Assembly: GCA_021018995.1 (NCBI GenBank)
Contig: CM037597.1
Span: 36,520,936-36,584,935 of the forward strand
DNA: 64,000 bases
Origin: Chloranthus sessilifolius
Lineage: Eukaryota > Streptophyta > Magnoliopsida > Chloranthales > Chloranthaceae
Reading direction: 5' to 3'
The translations under genes were made by a program, and so were the position numbers. The notes under the pieces are model-generated. The model worked only from the letters and a program-made list of their open reading frames with translations, had not been told where the DNA came from and did no database searches. Positions within the stretch are counted from its first letter, which is position 1. Each line of letters starts with the position of its first letter. Below are positions 46,205 through 55,832 of this stretch, piece after piece.

Positions 46205-47526
46205 CTTGGATGACGTCATGCACATTCCACCTTCTGACGATGTGCATAAACTCTCCACAGACGATTGGTTTCCTTGCTTGAATTGGTGGTAGTCTTTGAA
46301 TGAAACCGTCTTTCTCTTATCGTCTCGGGCAATCCTTGATCAAGTGGCCCACCTTGCCACATCGGAAACAACCCCTAGTTCCCGATCTACAATCCACCGT
46401 CCTATGAGGCTTGCCACACTTTGCATAAGTCTCCAGGTGCGGAAGAAAAGCAGATCTGAGAACCACGTGTGATAGTGGCGCCGATGAACATGGCGGGGCT
46501 CTCATAGCGAATAGGTCTCCCCAGCGCAAGTAATGGAAACCTCTGTTGGTGTTGTTGTTGTTTCGGTCTTCCAAAACCCCTTGGGCTGTGGTCTCGATTG
46601 GGCCATGAACCTCGGCTTTTGTTCACGGTTCATAGTGCCCGTTCTTCCTTGTTCATTTCCTCCTCTCTGCTGCTCTCATCTATATTGTATTCTCCTCTTC
46701 AACCATGCTTTACTCATGACCTCTTCATAGGTCCTTAGTTGAAATGGACTCGCCTCCCCTAACCTCGAGCTTCAAACCTTGCTGAAACCTCTTGGACTTC
46801 ATCACTTTGAGCGTAATCCAGACAAAGCAGGCAAGTCGTGAAACTCTACCCCGTATTCTCTCATCATTCTCCTTGTACTAGCGCAAAATTGTATCTCAAG
46901 TTGGTTCCTCACCACTTAGGAAAATATTGTTTGTTGAACTCCTCAACAAACTCCTCCCAAGTCCAAGGCAACTCAGGGTCTCCTGAGCCCGAGTCCAGAT
47001 TATCCGCGGACTTCCACCAAGGCCCAGCCTCCCCATCCAACATATAAGCTGCCCATCTTACACTCTCATCTTCCGTGCAAGTTAGCACGCTAAAGACCTT
47101 CTCCATCTCCATCAACCGGTTCAGTGACCATTGTGTCTCACGAAAATGAAGGAGGTCTCATCCTCCTAAACTCTGTAAAGATGAGGGCACAGCCGCAGAT
47201 CCTGGTGGTGTAGGTGGGCTGCTTTGTTCTCTTGACATGACGCAAAGGATGCGGCTTGTTGTGCCATGGCAGCTGCCATAGTCTCCATAGTGTGCATCAT
47301 CCTTTGTCGCTCCTCTCTGTCTTCTTGTCTTTCTCTCAATCTTTCTTGTTCTCTTAGATCTTGATCCTGATGATCTCGATCTTCTTCATCCCGTTGTCTA
47401 CTACTACTGCCCCCTGGGGCCTCAGTACCTCCTAAAGGCACTCTATTTGTAGTAGGAGAGATGTAATCATCTCCACTCGTAGACTCCTCTGGCCTCCCCT
47501 TGGTGGCCTCTTCCTCTAGATGACAT
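46205..47526 (-). pseudogene. gag: gag of element E, broken
   Basis: The start is at 47526 on the minus strand (MSSRGRG), aligned with the F start. Then comes an Arg/Glu/Gln-rich stretch (LREQERLRERQEDREERQRM), the capsid box WTWEEFVEEFNKQYFP (about 46920), and two zinc knuckles near the end; the second, C-FR-C-GKVG-H-LIKD-C, fits CX2CX4HX4C (about 46330). Multiple small frameshifts separate these parts. The exon ends at the conserved splice donor. Confidence 0.8.
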
Positions 47527-47616
47527 TTGCGGCTGCATTTGAAACTAAAGTTTCGTTAGCAGAAGCCCCTATGTTCTGACGAAAGAACCCTTGTCAGAAT
47601 TGCTAAAAGAAAATAG

Positions 47617-47628
47617 CTTTGATACCAA
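47617..47628 (-). promoter_or_regulatory. Primer-binding site of element E (tRNA-iMet type)
   Basis: On the minus strand TGGTATCAAAGC follows the 5' LTR end after one or two bases. It matches the complement of the initiator tRNA-Met 3' end, standard for chromodomain gypsy elements. Confidence 0.85.
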
Positions 47629-47629
47629 C

Positions 47630-50226
47630 TGTGACAGCCCGGATTTCGGCACCCCGAAACCTGTGCCATCAGCACGATCATCTTGACCGTGCCCTTTAGC
47701 TAAGCACGGAACACTGGTATATCAAGCATAAAATAAATAAGAACAACTTGCGAATTTGAATCTATATTAATTAACTCTCAAAAGCAGTTCTACCCTCATG
47801 CCACTGCATGAATGGAGAACCGATCCGAACCATCGATGATAGCAATCATCACGGATGGTTCGCCCAAAATAATCCCATCTATATATATAGCATGGTTTAA
47901 GAATCAAGGCTTGACATACCAAGCCGTACAAAACTCTCTCAAAATCCTCAAAGTGGCACTGTGAGTCCTCTAGAAGAAGTCCTCGAGGTGGCTCCAACTC
48001 TTCACCGCCGAGGTCCGACTCATGGGATCAGCGTCTCCTGAAGCCTCGGCTGCTAGTAGTGGACTGCGGCGTATAGTCTATAGGGTGAGCTACATCCTAG
48101 CTCAATAGGGAACAAACACATTGAACATATAAATTATGACTCACATATATTCCATGATATGCCATGCATGATGTGTCTATGCAATTATTGATGAAAAAAT
48201 TTAAAAAGCATTTCGTTTCTTGTTGATTACTATGTTTTCATTTACTCATGAATGATCTTTGAAAAGGCCTAAAGCAAAACTTAAACTTTCAACTTAAGTA
48301 ATCCCCAGCAATATAGCATCGAGCCCGATGAGATACCCATCATCGTCATCTATATAGCAGTTTTAATGTATTCCACAGGAATACCAATAGTACCAAGCCC
48401 CTTTCCCGGGATTGGTGGCGGAGTTTCACTTGTCTCAATCAACACCCACAGGGTGTGCTTACTATGTCTGGATAAGCCTCCGCCGCCTACGGTTTACGCG
48501 CCCGTATCAGTCCACGGATATCCTGCCGTGTCGATCGTGGATATCCACGCGTGGGGTACCTATCAAACCTCAAATAACAAAAATATCGGTGCCTTACATA
48601 TAGTTATTCACCGTGTAAATGTGCTATCTTATCTTATATCGCTTAGGCCCTATCAAACATGATTCAATCCTTGGATACATCCTCGATGTATCCATTTACT
48701 TCATCACACCGATGCTCTTATCTCTTTACTTCTTCATCCCACGGGATGGCTCATTATGATTACTCTTATGGGTGTCACACACACACTTTTCACAAATTCT
48801 TAAAGAAATAAATATTTGAATTGAGTTCTATATCACTACATACATGCTCTTGTAAAATAAAGTACATGTTCAAGGTGTTCCCTACCTCAAGTCTTCATTT
48901 GATCAATGCATCAAGGTCCCACGTGGCTCCTTGTGCACTAGTCCACACGTACCACTTATGGTACCACATAACAGGTGAAACACATCACAAAGGATGCAAT
49001 AAAGAAGGTGTAAGACCCTCCAAGAATCTTAAAGTCAAACCCAAAAGTCAACACAATTTATCTCGATTAATCGATTCCAAAATCGATTAATCGAATGTCA
49101 ATATCGATTAATCAAGCAATTTCGATTAATCGAAATTCTCCTTTCAAAGTCAATTCTCGATTCGAATAATGAGCTTTCATTCGATTAATCGAATCCAATT
49201 TCGATTAATCGAAATTCTTCTTTTCGCAAAGTCGACCCACAGTTCGAACAGTCGAGTTTTCATTCGATTAATCGAATCCAATTTCGATTAATCGAATCCA
49301 ATTTCGATTAATCGAAATCCTTCTTTTCGCAAAGTCGACTCTCAGTTCAAACAGTCGAGTTTCACAAGTTGATTAATCGATTCCAAATCGATTAATCGAA
49401 AACTAAAATCGATTAATCGAAATCCCATTTCGATTAGTCGATTTTTCCTTAAGTCATTTTCTCCAACCCCTGGGTTCCACTGGAGGTTCCCAGTCGATTA
49501 ATCGATCCCTAAATCGATTAATCGAAATCCAAAATCGATTAATCGGAATCAAATTCGATTAATCGAAATCGGGGTCCTCTGACCTTTCAACTTCCTGGCC
49601 AATTTCGATTAATCGAAACCCAATTTCGATTAATCGAAATTATCAGATTCAGCCCCCTTCGAGCTGTTCTTCCCAATCTTTTTCCATACTTTTTCCTCTA
49701 TTTTTCTAAGCCATTATCCTATGATTTTAACCCACATTCAACCACAACTTAACCCCTATAATCTATGCATTTTTATTTACAAAAATTTTACCTTGAATAG
49801 ATCTCAAGTTGATTTCAATGCAGTGGTTGGAAGGCTAGGGTTCCAGCTTTGCTTTTTAGCGGATCCCTCGCGTCGAATCCGGCGTTTATTGCTCGAATCT
49901 CCCTTCCTCAACTAGCATTCACTCCTTGCATTAATCACTCTCTTTACTCTCTCTCTCTTCTTTACTCTCCTTCAACAACCAAAATACACATCTAGGGTTA
50001 TTAAACCCTTTTATCTATCTTCCTCTCTGTGTGTTGAGCACATACACCGTGGTAGGTGTAAGTGACTTCTCATTTACATCACACACAACGAAATCACTCA
50101 ACCTATCACATCTCGTCCGTTCATCACATTCTATGCTAACTCATGATCTCCTGATTGGTCAAACTTGTGACCAATCGGGCACGGATCCTGAGGTCATAGT
50201 TTAGCGTGATTTTTCGGGCTATTACA
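47630..50226 (-). repeat. 5' LTR of element E (right end)
   Basis: Aligned with 37363-39970; holds its own CGATTAATCG array at 49062-49650. Substitution differences from the left LTR are few, but there are many short indels in CG-rich parts. Confidence 0.92.
49062..49650. repeat. TCGATTAATCGA palindrome array, right E LTR
   Basis: Counterpart of 38848-39455, with one extra CGATTAATCG unit pair inserted near 49280 and a few units lost near the start, so array length differs between the two LTRs of one element. Confidence 0.9.
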
Positions 50227-51658
50227 TTAAAGGACTTGACCCCTCAATATGTATGCATCATATACATTTGGAGGACAATGCCAAAACTTCACGAGAAAGC
50301 CAGTGACGGTTAAATCCAAATATGAGGAAAGTTGTTCAAAAGGATATCATGAAACTATTAGATGTGGGTATTATTTACCTAATTTTCGATAGTGAGTGGG
50401 TGAGTCCCATTCAGGTAGTTCCAAAGAAGTCGGGGATTATGATTAAAGAAAATGTAGTCGGAGAGCTGGTACTATTACACAAAACTACGGGTTGGTGCGC
50501 ATGCATTGATTATAGGAAACTTAACTCGATCACTCACAAAGATCATTTTCGATTACCATTTATTGACCAAATTTTAGAGAAACTTACGGGTTAGGAAAAT
50601 TTTTGCTTTCTGGATGGATATTCAGGGTACAACCAAGTTTCGGTCTACCCGAAAGATTCAGAAAAGACCACCTTCACGTGTCCTTTTGGAACGTTTGCAT
50701 ATTGTCACATGCCCTTTCGGTTATGCAATGCGCCTGCAGCATTCCGTTGATGAATGATGGCAATTTTTTTCGATATGATGGAAAACTTTTTGGAAGTATT
50801 TATGGATGATTTTTTGGTTTTTGGCCAAACCTTCGATTTTTGCCTTAATCACCTTGCCCTCGTCTTAGAAAGATGTGAAAAGACCAACTTTATATTAAGT
50901 TGGGAAAAGAGTCATTTTATGGTTAAGGAAGGCATAGTCTTAGGGCACATCGTCTCTCAAAAAGGAATAGAAGTTGACAAGGCCAAAATCGATGTAATAG
51001 AAAACCTTTCGCCACCTACTTCGGTGCTGCATATTCGATCTTTCCTTGGCCATGCTGGCTTCTACCGCCGTTTTATGAAAGACTTTTTGACGTACCTTTT
51101 GACTTTGATGATACCTGCCTTGACACATTTAGCAAGCTTAAAGCACTCCTTTCATCTGTACCAATTATTCAATCACCTAACTACTCCGTACCTTTTAAAG
51201 TAATGTGCAATGCCTCCGATTACACTATAGGTGTCATCTTAGGACAGCGAAAAGATAAGGTCCCTCATGTAATTTATTATGCAAGTCGGACTTTGATTGA
51301 AGCACAGGTTAATTATTCCACCACTGAGAAGGAGCTTCTTGTAGTCGTCTTTGTTTTGGATAAATTCCAACCATACCTATTGGGATAAAAAATCATCATC
51401 TTCTCTGATCACTCCGCACTAAAGTACTTACTATCTAAACATGATGCTAAACCAAGACTAATAAGGTGGATTCTTCTTTTGCAGGAGTACAATTTCGAAA
51501 TCAAGGACAAGAAGAGAGTTGAAAATGTGGTAGCTTATCATCTGTCCATAATCGAAAACCCTGAAGCCATCAGTAAAGAATCTCTGCACAATACCTTTTT
51601 GGATGAGAAACTTTTTGCCATCCAAAGAACAGTTCCATGGTATGCAAACATTGTGAAC
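50227..51658 (+). pseudogene. Reverse transcriptase/RNase H of D2 (after element E), broken
   Basis: NMRKVVQKDIMKLLDVGIIY fingers (50310), CIDYRKLNSITHKDHF (50505), LDGYSGYNQVSVYPKD (50610), then the palm in frame 50754-51203 with LEVFMDDFLVFG; both catalytic Asp are present. HIRSFLGHAGFYRRF marks the connection; a short deletion follows near 51085. RNase H is VMCNASDYTIGVILGQRKDK (51200), where the usual catalytic Asp of CDAS is Asn, then VNYSTTEKELLVVVFVLDKF. Stops at 50593 and 50748 and further frameshifts break it. Confidence 0.85.
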
Positions 51659-51839
51659 AAGGGCTTCCAAATACATCGTAAGCAAAACCCATGCTGACGA
51701 ATAACCAACTCGCAATGACTAGGGTAGGTATAGTAATGCTATGAATGACCCAATATCGAATACTGGTGATAATATCAGCAAAAGAACGTTCTCCCGTGCT
51801 TCCAGACATGATGAGCTCCACATATTCTCGTGCAGTCAT
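51659..51839 (-). pseudogene. psbE: Plastid DNA insertion: first 50 codons of psbE
   Basis: On the minus strand from ATG 51809 the translation begins [20 protein letters not shown] and continues to VFGSP, the N-terminal 50 residues of the cytochrome b559 alpha subunit of photosystem II, including the haem-ligand His23 and the membrane helix. The full protein is about 83 residues, so this is a truncated fragment. Several codons differ from the usual plastid sequence. A further 30 bp upstream of the ATG (51810-51839) is not recognised. It splits D2 pol cleanly: GTGAAC before and TATTTGGCC after would be contiguous, with no target duplication. It is a nuclear plastid insert, not a functional gene. 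Confidence 0.9.
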
Positions 51840-53080
51840 TATTTGGCCATCGGTAAGACTCCTCCAACTTGGTCCAACCAGGATAGGTAAATTTTCTTTT
51901 CCAATGTCAAATACTATATCTGGGAGGACCCAATTTATTTAAAATATACCCTAACCAAATAATTAGAAAATGTGTACCCGATAGTGATGCCCACGATATT
52001 CTAAAATTTTGTCATACTTACTCTTGTGGGGGCCACTTCAGCGGAAAGAAAATAGCTACCAAGGTCCTACAGTCAAGATTTTAATGGTAATCATTATTTA
52101 AGGATGCCCAGAATTTTTGTCCGGCCTGCAACTGTTATCAGAAGTCAGGAGCCATGTCTTGAAGGAACATGATGCCCAGACAACCAATTCTGGTCGTAGA
52201 ACCCTATGATATATGGGGCATAGACTTCATGGGACCATTACTACCTTTATTCTGATTCATATATATACTTCTAGCTTTTGACTATGTCTCGAAATGGGCC
52301 GAAGCCACAGCCGCAAGAACAAACGATCACAAGGTGGTAGTCTCATTTATCAGGGAAAATATATTTGCATGGTTTGGAACCCCACGAGCTATCATAAGTG
52401 ATGGGGGTAGCCATTTTTGTAATAAATATTTTGAGAGCTTGCTCAAGAAATATGGTGTTACACAAAATCATGACCCCCTCAAGAAATATTTCCAATAGAG
52501 AAATAAAGAAAATATTAGAAATAATTTTTCACCCTGATAGAAAAGATTGGTTCATTAGATTGTATGATGCTCTGTGGGCATATAGAACATCTTATAAAAC
52601 TCCTATTGGCATGTCACCTTTCTGACTGGTGTATGGTAAAGCTTACCACTTACCTGTGGAACTAGAACATAGAGCTCTTTGGGCTATCAAATTACTCAAT
52701 TTTTAGTTGACTGCATCTGGAGATCTACGAAAGCTCAAACTCAATGAGCTCCAGGAAATTCAAAATGATGATTACAAAAATACTCGAATTTATAAGGCCA
52801 AAACCAAGTCATTCCATGATAAACATATTCTGAGAATAAGTTTTGAGCCAGGGCAATAGGTTTGGCTATATAATTCGAGGTTAAAGTTATTCCCAGGGAA
52901 GCTGTAAAGTCATTGGGATGGTCCCTACATAGTTATAGAAACATTCCCTCATGGGGCTGTCACTGTCAGAGATCCCAAGGACGATCGTACTTTTAAAGTT
53001 AATGGACAGAGAATTAAATTGATGGTATCTTTAGAAGAGAAAGGGGTAGTGGCCACAATATCATTAAAATACCCTGTATA
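51840..53080 (+). pseudogene. Integrase of D2, broken
   Basis: [16 protein letters not shown] resumes the sequence after the plastid insert. Zinc domain remnants are CGGHFSGKKIATKVLQ and CPACNCYQKSGAM. The core retains [16 protein letters not shown] and [20 protein letters not shown], but the segment with the catalytic Glu (HPQTSGQVE in relatives) is deleted near 52480; the sequence jumps from GVTQ to ISNREIK. The C-terminal SHWDGPYIVIETFPHGAV and VNGQRIKLM follow, ending near 53080. It could not catalyse integration. Confidence 0.85.
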
Positions 53081-53461
53081 GAACTAATATACTCCAGGGC
53101 ATCGTCGAACTTCTGACTCATCCGTAGCAAATTTTCATGTATATTATTTCTTCAAGTGTAACTGTACAATATTATATATAGAGATAATTGAGTCTGTGTT
53201 ACACCAGTACAAAAAATTGTAGTGATTACAACTTCTCGTAACTTACGTACATTCGTAGTGATTACAATTACTGAGAGAGCGCATTATTAAGGTCGCATAT
53301 TTTGTTATCGAATGGGCACAACCTACGATACCAAAGGCATTGCCTCGATTCACGCTGAGCAGATACGCCCTTAGCATTTATTAATAATACCAACTGATTT
53401 GCTTGATTCAACGTCAACCATAATGTCTATTTAAGACACCTATTCGAATTCTTGGTTTGGT

Positions 53462-53469
53462 TATAAATA
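53462..53469 (+). promoter_or_regulatory. TATA box ahead of the D2 third ORF
   Basis: TATAAATA followed by TACAAACG, then a pyrimidine-rich leader (CATTCCATTACCTTCACC) up to the ATG at 53542, 73 bp after the box. Two GTAGTGATTACAA palindromes lie upstream at about 53220 and 53258. The arrangement is that of a compact plant promoter. Confidence 0.6.
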
Positions 53470-53541
53470 TACAAACGAAGGGCAATAAATTATCAATTCA
53501 TTCCATTACCTTCACCTTCTTTCCAAACCAACCTTTTTGCC

Positions 53542-53880
53542 ATGGCAAGACAACCAAACTGGTCAGAGATTATTGAGGCATTTTCAGGCCTCATACAATG
53601 CCATGAAGATGAAGTAACTGCACTGTTAGAAGAAAGGGTGCGATTAATCAGTGAAATCGTTGCCCTCTTCTCATCTCTCATCCTAGAGCAGACACACGAC
53701 CCTTCCTTCCCCGACCACCAACAGTTTTTGCCATCTTCACCTTCTCCACCTTCTTTAAACATTTTCTTTTCTATTGGACACACCTACGCAAGGGAGGGTG
53801 AACCTTTTTTAGCCGTACAATTTTGGACCAATTTTTATCGAAGATTTCTTTTCGGACGATGCTGCCAGTGTCATGTCTAA
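53542..53880 (+). CDS. Third ORF of D2, intact, 112 aa, unknown function
   Basis: Uninterrupted frame from ATG 53542 to TAA 53880. The start GCCATGGCA is an excellent plant initiation context. The protein opens MARQPNWSEIIEAFSGLIQC, has an acidic/hydrophobic helix near residues 8-48 (DEVTALLEERVRLISEIVAL), a proline/serine linker (FLPSSPSPPSLN, about residues 61-72) and an aromatic C-terminus with two vicinal cysteines. No signal peptide or clear membrane segment is seen. It lies after integrase, in the place of env-like ORFs in Athila relatives, and is the only intact frame in this element apart from ORF1. Homology unknown; it may be a short random survivor. Confidence 0.55.
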   Translation: MARQPNWSEIIEAFSGLIQCHEDEVTALLEERVRLISEIVALFSSLILEQTHDPSFPDHQQFLPSSPSPPSLNIFFSIGHTYAREGEPFLAVQFWTNFYRRFLFGRCCQCHV

Positions 53881-55832
53881 CTTAGTATGTGTTTAGATTT
53901 TTCCTAGGTTTAAACTCTTTTATGTAAATAGTTTTTCTTCGTTGTTGTTCATTGTAAATATTTAATTATATATATAATTTTTCTTTCCTTTTACTAACTA
54001 TCATTTTTTTTATAAATAGTGCGTGTTACTAACATTACTAACATTTTTTTCTTCTAACTAACATTTTTGTTATTAATACTCTAAGAATAAGCTACGGATA
54101 TTTTCTCTCAAGTTTGGGGGAGAGTCTATATCTGGTAACAGATTTTTTTTCCGTAACTAATCAGTATATCAATAATTTTAGAAAATAATTTTGTGTCCCC
54201 TGTTTTTGTGCCAATGAGGGCATTATCCAATTTAAGTTTGGGGGGATACAAAATCTCTGTGTATAGTAGTTTTATTTTTAGTAATTTTAATATAGTAGTT
54301 AGTTTTAGTTTTTGAATTTAAAAAAAAAAAATCAGATCAGTGCATAGGAATTATGATAGAAGAAATTACAAATCCCGAAAACTTACGGTTCATTACAATA
54401 GGAGTTTAATAATTAGAATTTAGAACAGTTATAATTCATGTTTAGCTTATTGAAACACTGTATTAGAAAGGATGTTTAAAACAATAGATTGATCTAAACT
54501 ACACAAATTTAGACTTTAGTTTCAAAAATTATAAACCAGTGAGATTTTGAGCCATATTTCCTCTTTTATTCTGAGAGAGACTGTTTCTATTCAAATTGCA
54601 AAATTTTCTTTGAACTTCTAAACTGTTATGAAATCTTATATTACTAAATTTAGAATCGAGTTATTGTATGAATATGATGAACTGATTTTTTGTCTAGAAC
54701 TATCTATTAGAAATATTAAAGCAATAAAGCATCTATGCTAGTAAATCGTAAAGATGATTTAAGGCCATCATTTGTTTAAATCAGAGCCAAAAAGCTAAAA
54801 TCTCATAACATTTTATTCTTTGAGCCCATATTAGAAGCCTGAAATAGAATTTCTTTATACCAAAATTTTATAAACCTTTAACCATATGTACTACCTAAAG
54901 CTTTCAACCTTTAACCCTTACAATTTCTAAGACTTTAGGACTAAAAAAAGGGAAGAAGAGGGAGTGGAAGGAGTAAAAGAAGAACAGATAAAGGGAATGC
55001 TAGAAGAGGTACAGATGAAGAAAATATGGGAAAGAAAAGAAAAATCATAAAAAAATAATTTTTGAAAAAGAAAATTACGATTTAGCAAAAAGCTATAAAG
55101 AAGAGAAAAATCGTAAAATATGATTTTATAGCTGAAGAACTGGGATATATATATAAATAGAAGTATACGGGAGGAAGTTATCCAATCATGGATACTTAAT
55201 GAAGTAGAATAGTAGAAGAAGATAGGGAAAAGAAGAATTAAATTCTTAGAAAAACTTTCAATCTCTTTCTACCTTTCCTTAATACCTTCTGAAACCCAAA
55301 ACCCCATTACAAGTTGAAGGAAAGACCTTTCTGATTTACGATTTGTAAAGGCATAAGCTTAGTAAAGATAAGGATAATAGATATTATGGATTGTACAAGG
55401 AATCATAAGAATAAGATAGGATTATCTTTTCTATGAGATTCATTTTTACAATTATCTTTAATTGAATTCTTCTAAAAAATATACTGAGAGAACCCAAAAG
55501 TTTCGATATCTTTTTGAGAGTATGTCAATAGTGAATTTTTAGATAAAAATATTTTTTAAATCTGCAGTTTAGAAAAATTATGACGAATAAATTGTTCACT
55601 AGTGCATATACACTCTGTGCTTATTGTGAATTGAAATTGTTGGAGTTCTAATCAAGGACAACTGTTGTAATGAAAAATAAGGATAAAGGATTAGTAATTT
55701 TAGAAAATCGTAATAAACTATGTATTGAAAAATTAAGTAGATTAGTTAGATTTTAATTATTTACTTTTAATTTTTAAAGAAAAAAATATATTTATAGAAA
55801 AAAAAAAAAAAAAGATATTTGAAGGTTATAGG
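53881..55832 (+). other. 3' non-coding region of D2 up to element F
   Basis: Begins with GTGTTTAGATTTTTCCTAGG, shared with element A after its third ORF. It contains purine tracts CAAGTTTGGGGGAGAG (54111) and AAGTTTGGGGGG (54232), AT-rich sequence, a palindrome cluster with a TATA box (55041-55160), and a poly(A) run (about 55797-55813). No LTR start was found, so the D2 3' LTR is beyond the window or lost. Confidence 0.6.
55041..55160. repeat. Palindrome cluster plus TATA box in the D2 3' region
   Basis: AAAATCATAAAAAAATAATTTT (from 55041) and AAAATCGTAAAATATGATTTT-type units (to 55129) repeat the AATCRT/ATGATT arms of the D LTR array. TATATATAAATAG follows at 55147-55159 on the plus strand. 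This is outside any recognised LTR. Confidence 0.5.

Larger units (their letters stand above)
37363..50226 (-). mobile_element. Element E: chromodomain Ty3/gypsy retrotransposon (Tekay/Del type), reverse orientation
   Basis: LTRs 37363-39970 and 47630-50226 flank a 7.66 kb interior. On the minus strand it begins TGTAATAGCCCGAAAAATCACGC and ends TGTCACA. The target duplication TTAAA (37358-37362 and 50227-50231) is perfect and lies inside D2. Order on the minus strand: PBS (tRNA-iMet), gag, intron, protease, RT, RNase H, integrase with chromodomain, palindrome array, promoter-like segment, third ORF, polypurine tract. Alignable LTR stretches differ by about 1-2 percent in substitutions, so it is the youngest dated insertion, yet its genes carry many small indels. 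Confidence 0.92.
33796..55832 (+). mobile_element. Element D2: capsid-less Athila-like retrotransposon split by E
   Basis: 5' LTR 33796-35263, PBS 35270, ORF1, protease to 37362, then element E (37363-50226), then RT, RNase H, integrase, an intact small third ORF and a long 3' region up to 55832, where element F begins. No 3' LTR is visible, so the element continues beyond F. It starts inside the right LTR of C. Gene order and motifs are Athila-like; the capsid domain is missing as in D1. Confidence 0.85.

Noticed and set aside
51570-51839. Functional psbE gene
   Set aside because: Only 50 of about 83 codons remain, they are followed by retrotransposon sequence, and the insert lacks plastid context.
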